Shown piece after piece: positions 49,868 through 62,270 of a DNA stretch of 64,000 nt (the first letter of the stretch is position 1; each line of letters begins with the position of its first letter). The stretch lies in contig JAYKKM010000439.1 of NCBI GenBank assembly GCA_035772405.1, positions 6,462,501-6,526,500 of the forward strand. The letters run 5' to 3'. The DNA is from Chrysogorgia sp. JL179-B06. Lineage: Eukaryota > Cnidaria > Anthozoa > Scleralcyonacea > Chrysogorgiidae. The position numbers and the translations under genes are program-made. A model generated the notes under the pieces. The model was not told the origin of the DNA, searched no databases, and was given only the letters and a program-made list of their open reading frames with translations.

Positions 49868-50612
49868 CCAAATTAGGTCCACTTCTCTTCTTGGTTATGA
49901 TCAACGATCTTTCCACTACAGTACCTATGTATAAATACATTGATGATTGTACCCTTTTTGAGGTTGTTTCTCCCAGCACGACTACGACTCTCCAAGTGGA
50001 AGTTGACCGTATTCAACAATGGACCATTACTAATAACATGTGTCTCAATGTTCAAAAGACTAAATAATTTCATGTAACTTTCAAAAGGAGTCATTTTCCC
50101 TTACAGCCTCTTGTATTAAACGATCACCCTTTAGATGTCGAACCTGTTATTAAGCTGCTTGGTGTTTATCTTATATCTGATCTAAACTGGTCAGTACATA
50201 TCGACCATATATATGTTTTAAGGCGAGTAAACGTTTGTACGCTCTGCGAACCCTGTGGCGTTGTGGTGTTCCTTCTAAGGTCTTCGTTTGGTATATTGCT
50301 ACTTTATTCGTCCAATTCTCGAATACGCCTGTGTAGTTTGGCATTCATCTCTTTCATTGAAATTGCGCGACCAACTTGAACAAGTGCAACGAAGAGCTGT
50401 TAGGATAATTTTGCCTTCTTTTTCTTATGCAGATGGCCTTTTGGAACTTAAAATTGATCTGCTTTTTGAACGAAGGGAGACTCTCTGTAGAAAGTTTTTT
50501 AAGTCAATTTTGAAGCACAAAAGTAACATCCATGATTTGTTACCTAAGCGATATCAAAATAGTTTTATTCCCTATTCAATAAGGACATGTGATTCGTCCC
50601 CATAGTTTTTAA
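49868..50612 (+). pseudogene. LINE reverse transcriptase, right of the CACTA insertion
   Basis: Opens with KLGPLLFLVMINDL, in frame with PQGT left of the transposon. The active site is YIDD (MYKYIDDCTLFE), then LQVEVDRIQQWTITNNMCLN and LLGVYLISDLNWSVHI. After frame changes, IRPILEYACVVWHSSL and LEQVQRRAVRIILPSFSYAD give the thumb and C-terminal region of non-LTR reverse transcriptases. Stops (for example near 50065) and frameshifts show it was dead or died later. Only the 3' part of the element is present. The clade is not assigned. Confidence 0.88.
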
Positions 50613-50696
50613 ATGTATTTACTGTAAACTTGAGTTTTTCAAAATTACCTGTGTATATTTGCCATTCAAGTATTTTATTAAAAATTTAATAATTTA

Positions 50697-50995
50697 AAAA
50701 TGTTGAAAGGATTTATGGTGAAGGAAAATTTCGAGTGCTGGAATACATACATTTTAAGACCAAACCGGGACCAGTTGCGGAAAATGCAACTTCAAGGCCT
50801 TCCGCGGCTGGAATTAAACCCGCGACGCTGCGATGCGAGCGCAGTGCTCCGACCACCGAGCCACGGAAGCCGCCACCGAGAGCCCAGTCACGAGCTCTGT
50901 ATATATGGTGGTGGTAATGCCGGGATAATATTCTGGGTATATTATAGGTAATATTTGGCATTTCAGTCGATCAAACTACATGTTGAAAGGATTGA
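50697..50995 (-). mobile_element. tRNA-derived SINE copy
   Basis: Full-length on the minus strand with several CpG-type changes in the head (GGCTTCCGTGGCTCGGTGGT). It is interrupted at its far end, after TGTTGAAAGGATT, by the 3' end of the LINE at 50995. Confidence 0.83.
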
Positions 50996-52200
50996 ATGAA
51001 TGAATGATTTTAATATTTCAACAGGGTGCTCATTCACGTAAAGTGATTTTCAATTAATGAGGCCCTGCATATGGTATAATACAAATCATGAACTATGAAA
51101 TACAAATTTAGCTATAAAAGTATAAAAAATTCAGATTATATACATATAATAAAAAACAGTCACTACAGTTATTTCCAAACTTAAAAACGTTCTCAGAGTT
51201 TCTAATGTTAAGATCTATATCGTTCCATTCTTTAATAGCTTGATAGGAAAAACATTGTTTTCCCCACTTACTAGTCTTTACTGACGGTAAATGGATGTCA
51301 TTTTTTCTGCGTGTATTGTAATTGTGAAAAGTTTTATTATAGGTCTTAAATTAAGATCATAGTTTATCATGCCATTAATGCATTTATAAGAAAAAACTGC
51401 TCGATTTATTTTTCTTCTCGAGGAGAGAGGTGACCATGTAAGTTCATCCAAGGCACAACTGGAAGATGAATACATAGGCCAACCCAAGATCACTTTTGCT
51501 GCTTTGTTTTGAATAATTTGTAGATCATCATCAGCGATTTATTATCCTTGTCTCCCCATAATATAATGTCGCAGTAATCCAATACTGGTAAGATCAGTGA
51601 GGAGTATAACGTCAAACGGGTTTCCATTGGAAGTAGGTCGTAAACACGCCTCAATATACCAATACGTTGGTTACATTTTTTATAATATCTTCGACAATGG
51701 TCAGACCAGGATAAATTCTGATTAATTTTTATGCCAAGATATTTGATGGAATTTGTGCGTTTGACTGAAGAACCCTGAATAGTTATTTTGACGTTTTCAC
51801 ATGTTTTTAGTTTGTAAGGACTGCCAATAAGAATGAATTCAGATTTTTCCACATTCAGAGTTAAGAAATTGTTTTCGAGCCAAGTTGCCACATTACATAA
51901 GTCACTGTTAATTTTGTTCTCGAGATCAATAACAGATGGAGATGCATAATATAACAGCGTATCGTCGGCGTAAAGTGTGGTTTCAAAAGTGCGGAATACA
52001 TGTAGGTAGGTCATTTATAAAAATTAAAAACAACAGTGGGCCAAGAATGCTTCCTTGTGGTACTCCCACATCCATTATGTGAGGCCTTGCAGATATATGA
52101 TCAATCACAGTTGTTTGCTGTCGATTTATAAGATAGGACTTAATCCAATTCACTGGTTGTCCTGCATGTTATCCCGATTGACATAATTTTCCTAACAAGT
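50995..52200 (-). pseudogene. Non-LTR retrotransposon 3' fragment
   Basis: Ends (minus strand) in an ATTC microsatellite tail (ATCATTCATTCATTCAATCC), as in several LINE clades. The frame 51490-52014 encodes the palm with YADDTLLYYAS, then LTLNVEKSEFILIG, SIKYLGIKINQNLSWSDH and LPVLDYCDIILWG. The region before YADD (52014-52190) matches the QGSILGPLLF area with frameshifts; the C-terminal part continues in another frame at 51278-51493 (LDELTWSPLSSRRKINRAVF). Decayed copy, inserted in a SINE. Confidence 0.85.
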
Positions 52201-52204
52201 AACC

Positions 52205-52850
52205 CAGCGGGCACACGACGTTGTTTCGACGTCGATTTTCGGTCGAAATCGGGTCAATCAGATATCGATATCAATCAGATATCGATCAACCAGATATCGA
52301 CGTCGATACAACGTCGCTTTGTCGACGTCGGAAACAGACGTTGTTTCAACGTTGAATCGACGTCGATATCGAGTCGACCAAACATCGACGTTGTTTCGAC
52401 GTCTGCTTTTCGACGTTTTATCGACGTCGGAAACAGACGTTGTTTCAACGTTGAATTGACGTCGATATCGAGTCGTTATATCACGACCAAACATCGACGT
52501 TGTTTCGACGTCTGCTTTTCGACGTTTTATCGACGTCGGAAACAGACGTTGTTTCAACGTTGAATTGACGTCGATATCGAGTCGTTATATCACGTCGGTT
52601 GACGACGAAACATCGACGTTGTTTCGACGTCTGCTTTTCGACGTTTTATCGACGTCGGAAACAGACGTTGTTTCAACATTGTATTGACGTCGATATCGAG
52701 TCGGTATATCACGTCGGTTCACGACCAAACATCGACGTTGTTTCGACGTCTGCTTTTCGACGTTTTATCGACGTCAAAAGCAGACGTTGTTTCGACGTTG
52801 AATTGACGTCGACATTGTATCGTCGAATCTCTCCTCACTTAACGACCAAG
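52205..52850. repeat. Satellite-like array, 109-119 bp units
   Basis: ACATCGACGTTGTTTCGACG begins units at 52382, 52491, 52610 and 52729. Each unit is itself rich in GACGTC, AACGTTG and TCGACGT palindromes. The left border CCCAGCGGGCACACGACGTT may be an element terminus. Frames across it are artefacts. Confidence 0.88.
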
Positions 52851-53082
52851 CATTGGCCAAGTAAGTTATACTTATATAATTGGTGATAAAATATTTTCGT
52901 TTCGACATCATATATTGTCCATCAAAAAATAGTCCCAGACGAGTCAAAATGCTATAGTTTCTAAAAGGTATGATGGCCGAGTTTCAGCTAGCAACATTAC
53001 CCATTTTAACAATTTAGTTAACAATTTATGCTCGAAGCATAATATTACATTTTTAAATAAGGTCATTCCTAAATCGCTCTTA
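52851..53082. other. No gene recognised
   Basis: Short non-coding interval between two repeats. Confidence 0.4.
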
Positions 53083-53446
53083 CACTGTAAAAACGAAATG
53101 GTTATTTCAAGCAAAAAAAATGGCTGAAATGTGGATCTGAGACACATTTAAATGGTTACATTTACCATTTTCTAATGGTTGAAACTACCATTGTGAATTG
53201 TTGTAACGACCAATTTCCAATAGTAGATTTGACCATTTTAGTTGAGTAGAAATGATCAATTATAATGGGTGTATATGATCAATTAGATTTGGTCATTCGA
53301 AGTTTTAACCAATTAACAATAGTAGTTTTAACCTATTTAGAATAGTACCCAGGGTGGATCTGAGGTAATCAATTCTAAATGGTTAAAGTGTTGTAAAGGG
53401 GACCAGTTGCGAAAAATTGGTCAGTTACCGTGTTTATATCAGGCTT
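53083..53446. mobile_element. Decayed MITE related to the one at 450-679
   Basis: Left terminus CACTGTAAAAACGAAATGGTT is of the same family. The interior repeats AATGGTT/AACCATT-type motifs. The right end is obscured by a piece of SINE tail (GGACCAGTTGCGAAAAATTG at about 53400). Confidence 0.6.
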
Positions 53447-54637
53447 TAGTAGAAATTGACAGGTGACTATAGAGTTTCTCGTGCCGTGATTGGTCGAGAT
53501 GGACGGCCTATTTTGTGATAGTCACCTCGCGCGAGGTGACTATAACATTTTCAGCAATTTAAAAATGGCGGCATCTCGATTTATCGATATTACGTACGAA
53601 AAAGCGAATGAAACTAAAGAAAATGCTATTCAAAAACAAACGAAAGAAACAACTAAATATAGAGTTAAACGTATTCGAGGTACATGTAAGATATAAGAAT
53701 TTTTCTAATTTCATAGCTATAAACTCTTGATGGTGGTGTCGACGGCAATCGGCGACACGATCAAAACAACAAGTAATTTTTCTGAAAAAAACTTTATTTA
53801 ACAGAATACTTTGAACAACAAACATTTAAGACACATGGTTGTCGAAGATATAAACAAATGCTTTTCAATATTTTACGTTTCTGCCCGAAAAAAGACGGCA
53901 GTTTTAACAAAAAACAAGTCAGTTGTTGTCAGTCCGAGCTGCAGTCTTGACCGTCATCCTCCGTACAACAAACAAATGTCAATCTGTGACAGTATTACTT
54001 ATTCAATGAGGCTAATAAAACACTAAGTTTTAGTTCCTACCTCAAGCAGCTCCGTCAGTGAAGGAAAAATAGCGGTGATACGGTTCAGAAAAAACATTAA
54101 CAGCCGTGAAACTATATCCAAAAATTGTACGAGACAGAATGCTGATATATACACATAATTATCCCCGAGTTTTACTCGGAAATCGGCCAAGAAACACCAA
54201 TTTAACCAAATCTGCTGAAAAAGTCATTGCTTCACCTGGTAAAAAATGCTGATTGACAAGGGAACTTTGAGCTGGACAAAAGTGAAGCCGGTTTTGTACT
54301 AACATTAACAAGCCGAAAAACAAGTTCCGTCTGCATCTTTCAACAGTTGCTCGTTTATGTTAACTCAATCTTTAACTCAGTCTTACACTCTGTAGTTCTG
54401 CTTGATCTGACAATAAAATCGCTTTTTCTTAAGCACATTTTGGCCTCCACTTGCAAGAGCACGTTCGTATATTGTTCGTTTTAATATTCTGTTGAAACTT
54501 GAATGTTGATTACGTAAAATCATGTGATCTCACGATGCGCGACTTCCGGAAATAACAAATAAAATAATTAAAACATTTCCCCTTGCATGCTTTCTTTCAG
54601 TTTTCTTTCTCTGATAGTCACCTGTGAATTTCTACTA
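53447..54637. mobile_element. 1.2-kb DNA element with TAGTAGAAATT termini
   Basis: Inverted ends TAGTAGAAATTGACAGGTGA (53447) and complement (ending 54637). It holds a frame at 53562-53696 starting MAASRFIDITYEKANETKEN, which resembles the opening of tyrosine-recombinase or KIAA1958-like proteins (RF..LT...) but ends after about 45 codons. Probably a non-autonomous derivative; class uncertain. Confidence 0.6.
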
Positions 54638-54640
54638 AGA

Positions 54641-54744
54641 CAATTAATCACCTCAGTCTCGGTGATTATCGGTGATATTTACCTCGCCGCTTCGCGGCTC
54701 GGTAAATATTCACCGATAATCACCTCGACTTCGGTGACTAATTG
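54641..54744. repeat. ~100-bp palindrome
   Basis: CAATTAATCACC, CGGTGATTATCGGTG, ATATTTACC and GCCGC each recur inverted around TTC. Palindromic MITE-like unit adjoining the element at 53447-54637. Confidence 0.8.
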
Positions 54745-54775
54745 TTATATATAACATGGATGGATTACGCCATCG

Positions 54776-54886
54776 TGATACGCCATCAATTAGCCATCAT
54801 ACGCCATCAATTAGCCATCATACGCCATCAATTAGCCATCATACGCCATCAATTAGCCATCATACGCCATCAATTAGACATCACGG
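54776..54886 (+). repeat. 21-bp tandem repeat, five copies
   Basis: Unit ACGCCATCAATTAGCCATCA(T), giving a 7-residue ISHHTPS repeat in one frame. Short array; coding is doubtful. Confidence 0.9.
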
Positions 54887-54973
54887 CGCCATCATACGCA
54901 GTAAGGAGAATTTACGTGTTGATAAAAAAAGATATTTGTACATTTTATTTGCTTTCTACGGGTTATTTTATAA

Positions 54974-55167
54974 AAGAAATAGAAAACATTTGTATCCGTG
55001 TTCCCATACGTTATATAAACACTCGTGGAAGTTTGGGAGAACTCGAAATCGCGTGGAAACACTCGCCCTACGGGCTCGTGTTCCCACTATGATTTCTCGT
55101 TCTCCCAAACTTCCACTCGTGTTTATATAACTGCGTATGTAAACACGGAAAATGTTTTCTATTTCTT
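54974..55167. mobile_element. Fold-back element, ~90-bp arms
   Basis: AGAAATAGAAAACATTTGTA and CACTCGTGGAAGTTTGGGAG of the left arm are complemented at right around TACGGGC. Arms are about 85% paired by eye. Confidence 0.78.
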
Positions 55168-55742
55168 AAATGTATGGTAAACGATCCTTTATTGTTGCCG
55201 TGGTAACAAAGGAAAATTGGGGTTTGAGAGGGATAATTTGGCAGTCCAAGGGGTTAAGTTAGGATTATTAGGGTTAGGAATTGTGATTGGGACGTACGTA
55301 CTATAAACGGCTTTTTGGTGGTTAACATTTGGCGTTTAAATTTAAATTGACGTCAGCGCGACAAACGTACCTTTACGCCGCCGCCCCCCCCCCCCCCCGA
55401 AAACCGAAAGCGTTTTTTTGGGGGAGGGGAGGCTTTGGGTTTTCGGAGCGGGCGGGCGTCGTACTAGAAGTTGCAGAACCTCTGGACTAAAGCATCAAAT
55501 TATACAGACTTTATCAGCTGATTTCAAGCCGTAATTGTAGACTGCAGTGTTGACGAGCAAGAACAGACACAAATAAAGGTAAAGAAATTAATAATTTCTC
55601 AAATAATAGCTAATAATAGTACACTGCGAGTCTGTGTTGAGCAATAGTAATTTGGCTAGATTTAGGGTTAGGTTTAGGGTTTTGATGATATTAGGTTAGC
55701 ATTTCGTCGTACGGCATGCAAATTTTGAAACATTTACATATT
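55168..55742. other. Non-coding, with poly(C) run and telomere-like units
   Basis: Contains TTAGGATTATTAGGGTTAGG (55258 on), a run of about 15 C (55385-55399), and TTTAGGGTTAGGTTTAGGG (55661 on). No gene. Confidence 0.55.
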
Positions 55743-57323
55743 CAGGGGCCGGTTGTATAAAACTTTTAACTAGGGTTTAACTACCCGTTGGGTAGTTAAA
55801 TCCTAGTTAACTTTAACTATCAAGTTAAACCGGTTGTATAAAAGTATAGTTAGCGTTAACTATAGTTAAAACATAGTTAAAGTTAACTATGGTCTGGGGG
55901 TATCGTTAACTTTCTAAAATCTAGTTAAAAATGGCGGATTTGTTTATAGATATTTAATTTTACTGCGAACAACTAAATAAACAGTTTAAAGGAACCGCTT
56001 ACCGAGAGTTTTCAACCGGCATGTTAATTTGGAAGAGACGCAGATATGGTTTATACAGATAACTCGATAAGAGATAAGTTGATTATATCGACCGAACCTA
56101 AACTGGCTAAAGCTAACAATTTCTGCCGAATAACAAGTCTTTAGACTTAGTTGGTCCAACTGGTAGGCGATACGTTTGCATCGAATACTATTCTGAATAT
56201 GTCAACAAAAGCAAATATGTTCAAGATTATATGAATTATTAAAGCTCTCTTTGTTTGTCATCTCACTGCATGAAGTTTATACGAAAACAGTTCAAGATAA
56301 AAAATATCACGGCAAAATTTTCCGCATTCCACTTTTTAATTATCGAAACTTAAAATATTAAAGCAGTTACTTAAATCTCACAAACCTTGTCACAGAAAAT
56401 TAAACTTAAACCTGAAAACGTTTGACAATAAAATGATGCATCAACAAACGACATGTTTTCACGGCAAGGTTTACCAAACTTTACATGGCTTCCCAGTTTG
56501 TTCAACGACCGAAAAAATCAACGTAATAAAATGAATAACTTGAAAACCATACGTCCTAATCGCTTGAAAATAACGCTGTTGATAACAATTGATGAAACAA
56601 AATAGCAGGCAAACGTTCATGCAAACTTGCAAGAAAGTGACCGAGAAAACGTAAATCGTTTATGCCGTGTCGTTGGGTATAAAAGTGCTTTACAAATACA
56701 GTACGATACGGAAAACGGCAATAAAAAGGAAATACAAACTGGGGATGAAAGACACACAGATTTCACACATCAGTCACAATCCTCTCCATTCGTAAACCGT
56801 AATAGTTGTTTTCCCATTCAAAATTGTTTTAATTTAATTTTGGATCGAGTCCATGCAATATATCCCAAAATATTTCAGTGTGAATAAACATTGTATAAAC
56901 TGCATGGTATACTTTGGACTTTAAAACGTTTCCAGTGAGCACAAACATAGAATTAACGAAACGGCAAAACTTCTATCATAACTATTTTACATCAAGATAT
57001 TTCAAGTGAACGGCATTCTCAAGAATGAACCATGTGCTTCGCTCTCCATTTGTTGGCCATTTTTGCAATAATGAGCCCACATAATCAATAAATCTCAAAA
57101 CAGCGTTCAAGAAATATGACATCATACACTCGTTAACGTATGTTAATTTATGTTAACTATCCATTGCGTGGTTAACTAGGTGGTTAGTTAACTACGCGAC
57201 TAACTACGCTTTATACAACGGGATTTAACCATGTAGTTAACTAACCATAGTTAAGAAAGTTAACTAGGTAGTTAAGGCTAACTATAGTTAAAGTTAACTA
57301 CCTTTTTATACAACCGGCCCCTG
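55743..57323. mobile_element. 1.58-kb non-autonomous DNA transposon
   Basis: Termini CAGGGGCCGGTTGTATAAAA and exact-type complement at right. Subterminal regions on both sides are dense in AGTTAACTATAGTTAAAG-type palindromes (55770-55930 and 57140-57300). The interior has no recognised gene; a frame at 56627-56887 shows no motif. No clear target duplication, so superfamily open (Harbinger- or hAT-like ends). Confidence 0.8.
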
Positions 57324-59510
57324 ATCTTTAGAAATATATTGTAATTAGCATCTACGACCCAGAGACGGCCCCCCCTGGCAAAATTCCTGGCCCCCCCTGA
57401 GAAAATTTGTACTCTTAGGTATTCATATGCCTCAGTTAGGATGGCCCCCCTAGGTTTTTCCTGGCCCCCCTTGACAGAAAAACCTGGCTACGCCTCTGCT
57501 ACGACCAGATTCGCCACTGTGTTTTACTAACTTCTCGAGTGCCATTATAACTCGATAATCACACAAGACAAAGTTTTTTATTCCTTTTATAAAATAACAC
57601 CATTAAATTAACACTAAAAGCCCATGAAAAATGCAGATTTAACTGTTATAAGCGGCGTTGCTATGTGCGTTGCTAGGAAACATGTTAGCGATTTTAGCGA
57701 TGAAAATGTATTCAACGTTGCAGTTAAAACATTCTCTTGTGTTAGTACCTTGATTAGTCTTGTATCCAGGTATTCTTTGACTTCCTTTTGTGATTTAAAC
57801 TGCGTCAAAAACGACAAAATCTACCCGAGGAACACGTCAGCTTAGCTTATGCTTTAATATTGACTTATACACGGTTTTTTATCTCAATCAGACAGCGTGT
57901 TGTCGCTCATTTACTTCCGATTATTTTATAATACTAGATCTATTGCATGGATGTGTCAGCTCAACCAACAACCAGGTGAAGTGCATCCTTGATCAATGTG
58001 GTGATAATGTGATATAATTTACTGTAATGCATTGCATCAATGACAATGTTGTGCTTTTAATTTTTGTATGGGCATAAAGGCATTTGTGCATTGTACAGGT
58101 TTATAGACCTACACATGTTATGCCTGGCCTGGCCTCCAGTGTTTCTGGGGAAACACTTTTGTCCTTGGAATAGAACTGCATATGCAATGCCGGTTTTATA
58201 TATATATATTTAAGCTACTCTTGTTGAAGTGCTTTCTGAAGGATATATAAAGTAGATTTTATTAACATAGATTTTATTACATTTCTTACAAACAAACAAT
58301 CAAATGTAAAATTTATATAATATGTGTGATCACTCGAACTAAAAGTATTACCTTCATCAACAAATCTGGCAACACACTAATTGGGCATGCACCACAAGAG
58401 CATTTATATGTGCATTTTTTTTAAATTGGGGCAATAAAATATGATTCTGGACATATAAATTAAACAGCTTTATTCCCATGGAACTGAACCTGAGAGACTT
58501 TTTTTGAATATCATCATCTTGTAATCTGTTATAAATAGGGCTTCACTTTTGTAACTAATGTGTCATTTTGATAAAGGAGCAGGGTCCCGATACAATAAAA
58601 ACTAAGCAAATGTGTTCAGAGTATTTTTTGAAGGTGCGGTATATAATGTTTATAAACCTGAACAGAAGAAGATATATGCCATAGAATCTGTTTATATGCC
58701 CTGGGATTATACAACTTACTTCCAAAGGGGTTTTGAGTGGGAGAGATTATAAACGGTATAGAAAAATGTTTCAAAATGCATAACAGGCAAACTGTTGGCA
58801 CTTTTTTACTCAAGTTTTTGCTTAATAATAATAGTAACAAATAATGTTGTAACTTAATAATAGTAACAAATATTAACTAGAATTTATAATAATGTGAAAA
58901 ATGATGCCCTGTATTATATATAGCAAAACTTGCTAGACACGTTATGTAGCAGCCTCAAAATGATTAATTGTCAGTAGTGAGATACTTTTTGTACGCTTTG
59001 AGTTTTGAGTGCTTTGATTGAATAATCCCAAAGATATATATACATGCATTTTCAGTAAGTTATTATACAGTGTGACACAGTGAGGATCCGGCCTTTACAT
59101 ATGAAACAAATCTTAATCATTGCAGGTTGATATAATAATGCACCCAAAAAAGTAAACACTTTGAGTTATTTAGTTATTTAGTTTGATGTCTAATTATGAA
59201 ACAATGAAATTCAGAACAACACAAGCTTGATAGTTTAAAGGCTCTCAGAGATACATGTAGTGTTTTCTATAAAGTCCATTCGATTGGCAAATCAATGGGT
59301 AATAGATTTTTATCGCCTATTACGGTGGGCGAGGGGTTGTTGCGTACACGTATTTCTAGTTAATTATCTAATTACTCGGGTAGCCAAGTCTAGCTTCTGC
59401 TGTCTTTTTTTGTTATTATTTTGGTCGAGTTATGGCCCCAACAGGCTTTGCGAAACTGAGGCACTGCCTCGTACCCAGGCATCTCAATCCTTGTACGTGC
59501 ACTGAGGCAT
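57324..59510. other. Mostly non-coding
   Basis: 57370-57480 has several runs of six or more C (GGCCCCCCCT), probably a decayed repeat end. Opposed short frames at 57614-57845 show no motif. The rest is AT-rich without recognisable genes. Confidence 0.45.
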
Positions 59511-59539
59511 GTGACTAATGCCAGCGATTGCTTGGAAGT

Positions 59540-59790
59540 GTTGAAAGTTATGTCATCTTTCTTGTTGCATCATAGATCCCGACAGCTTTTTCGTGACTAT
59601 ATAAAAGCGAAGTGTTTTTGCCACCGTCTGCGAAGTATCTTGTTGCATCATAGATCCCGACAACTTTTTCGTGACTATAAAGCGAAGTGTTTTTACCAGC
59701 GATTGCTTGGAAGTGTTCGAAGTTATGTGGCTGCGAAGTATCTTGTTGCATCATAGATCCCAACAGCTTTTTCGTCACAGCCCAGTACAA
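59540..59790. repeat. Three-copy repeat (~80-100 bp)
   Basis: CTTGTTGCATCATAGATCCC with following AGCTTTTTCGTGACTATA occurs at about 59560, 59639 and 59742. A second block, CAGCGATTGCTTGGAAGTGT, flanks it on both sides. Confidence 0.8.
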
Positions 59791-61619
59791 ACTCGAAAAC
59801 AAGCTACAATTTCGAGGATAAAAGAAGCACGAAGAACGTTGTCGTTTTGATAGGTTATATGATCAGTGATTGAAATACGTTAAATGTATTATGTATTGAG
59901 GTAACTGTAATATTTGTCATTTGTTTTATTTTTGCTTGTATTGTTTAATAATTTGTTTATTGTGTTGCAAATAACATGCAAAATAAAGTCGATGTGATCA
60001 TTAACCGTTATGCGATTCAACAGTTTATAGTTTGTAGTTATTTAGTATAAGTGTCCATGCACAGTCACAGGTTTTGCCTAATAAATCATCAAACAACTCT
60101 GTTTCTCAAATATGCAAAAAGTTCCCAGTTATCTTTAATAGAAGTTTATGTTGTTGATAATGACTCAAAGTCAGAAACTCTTGTTTTCATTATAATTTCA
60201 TCGAATCTATATATGTGTTATTTAATATATTGGTTTGGTACAGGGTAAATGAATGTATATTATATATACATTCTATTCACAAATTTTGTAAATATTTAGA
60301 CACATAGCTTTGGTTTTGATTGAACATTGTTGAGTTGGCAAAATGAATTTAATACACTGTTGACCTATAGCTATGTATCGATTGTTCATAATTATATATG
60401 AATGCAGATGCAGATATTATAAATGAACCTCTCGTATCTGACACCCAGACCAAATCCAACCCAGACCAAATCCAATCCAGATCAACTCCAATCGATGCAG
60501 TGTTTGTTATTATTCGCTGGTTTTCCAGTGACATCTTGTGCAGCTATGTTTTTTCATTGTCGTCACCCCACACAAATTGTTGTTGTTTGCCAACTGCATG
60601 TTAGTTGGTCTGCACAGCCAGATGCAGATACAGAATTGTACACACGTCCTTTCAAAGTGATTTTTGTCCTTGATTATATGCAAGCAAGCTGGCCCGGTAT
60701 CTATCTGAGTTTTCTCAGTAACCATGTCATCACAGTAATTTGTCAATTAAACAATACTAATTAGGGACTGGTAATTATTTATAGGGTTTACTGGGTTGCA
60801 GAGAGAGCTATATTAATTCAAATATTTTCTTGACCGTTTTATCAGGGAATAAAATTTTCGAAGCCTGTCCAAACAAGCATAATTGGTGAATTTAATAGCT
60901 GGTTGATCCGATGAAATATGGAAATGCATGTTGTTTTGAAAGTTGCATGGCACCGGCTGGTGCATTTCCACACTGATGAGTCTCGTCTCAGAACTTTTTA
61001 AATGCTGTTTCACACATGAACAGAAATACTGCAAGAAGAAAATTTATGGTTTTGTTGTTTCTGTCTCACTAAAAACACAAACACTTTGTTATTGTGTGTT
61101 ACACTTGATGAACAAAAAAATTTCATAGTCTGTAGAAGTGAGGACCCAACCTAGTATATACATAAATAATGACTGGTCCCTAAATGAGGTGAGCATACTC
61201 AAATTATAAATGCACTAACATTATAAATATGTTTCTGGTTCAAAATGTTGGTTTTGGGAAGAAATAATGTTTCTTCAAGCTGTTTAGCTTGTTACACCAT
61301 AGTCTTCAATATCAAAGAGTTAAAGTATAGCTGCCCTAGCCTGCATAGGCTAAAGTAGCCCGAGTTAACGCCTAGCGGGCGTCTTGTTACGAGTCTTAAA
61401 AAGGGCTCTGTTTATTTGGCAATGTCGCGAAACACCCGTTTCGCCAGAATCTATCCAGTATAATAACTATGAGATTGGTTGGCCGCGCGTAGTATTTATC
61501 CTGGGCAGATTACCAATCTCGGCCAATCTCCAAACATTAGTGCCAGTCTGCCTACTTAATAGCGCATTCAAAATGACTGCATATAGCTTTCATGTTTTCT
61601 GTTAACGTCGGATTTAGTT
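59791..61619. other. No gene recognised
   Basis: AT-rich. A 12-bp block CCAGACCAAATC is repeated in tandem near 60445-60475. Short frames here lack motifs and splice context. Confidence 0.45.
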
Positions 61620-61943
61620 ATGCGTCGAAATATCAAACGCAACCTACCTGGTTTAGATCTCATTTCATTTACTGATTCGTCGCCTTCCCCTGTGAGACGA
61701 AGAGTGGAATTGGCAATTCCAAGTTCGATAGAAGGTATTCAAGACGACATCAATCTGAATCCAGTTGATAGTAGCACTTCAGTTTCATTTGATTTTGATG
61801 AAAGCGATCTATTTGAAAGTGACAGTGAGAGTAGTGGGAATGAAGAAAATCCACAAAAATCCACCAGCACCAACTATGCCAAACGACAACAAAGCTCAGC
61901 AAGAAACTGGGAAATCATCAGAGCACAGCTACTACACACGTAA
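61620..61943 (+). CDS. Possible ORF or first exon, unidentified (107 aa)
   Basis: ATG frame MRRNIKRNLPGLDLISFTDS with an acidic centre (FDFDESDLFESDSESSGNEE) and a C-terminal NYAKRQQSSARNWEIIRAQL. Composition looks protein-like, and the K.R...A..W..IR pattern recalls linker regions of transposon-encoded proteins. It runs into the repeat at 61944. Not assignable. Confidence 0.35.
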   Translation: MRRNIKRNLPGLDLISFTDSSPSPVRRRVELAIPSSIEGIQDDINLNPVDSSTSVSFDFDESDLFESDSESSGNEENPQKSTSTNYAKRQQSSARNWEIIRAQLLHT

Positions 61944-62270
61944 AAATCTCACAAGCTTGTTACAAGTTGTTGGCGCAACAAGCTTGTTACAAGCCTGGGA
62001 ACAAGTTGTAACAATGCTGTTGTTTCGTCAAGCCGTAACAAGTTTGTTGACGACAACCTTGTAGCAAGTTGTCGGGTTGCAGAGCCGTAACAAGTTGTTG
62101 GAACAACCTGAATTTGGCTTGTTGACAACAAGCAATTTCAGACCTGCTGGAACAACTTGTAACATGTCTGATGAAGTCGTCAAGGTTGTTACAAGTATGG
62201 GACAACAAGTCTGTTGCAGGTACGTTTTCAGATATCTGGATCAAGCTCTCTGACAACCTGTGACACCCTT
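61944..62270. repeat. ACAAGTTGTT-rich fold-back element
   Basis: At least ten copies of TTACAAGTTGTT, CAACTTGT or CAAGCTTGTT in alternating orientation. MITE-like with multiple self-complementary motifs; the ends are not clear. Confidence 0.7.

Noticed and set aside
54776..55130. ISHHTPS repeat protein
   Set aside because: Five copies of a 21-bp satellite next to a fold-back element, without splice sites or a conserved domain.
57614..57845. Opposed short frames
   Set aside because: Mutually antisense, of similar length, without recognisable motif; one may be an exon but nothing decides which.
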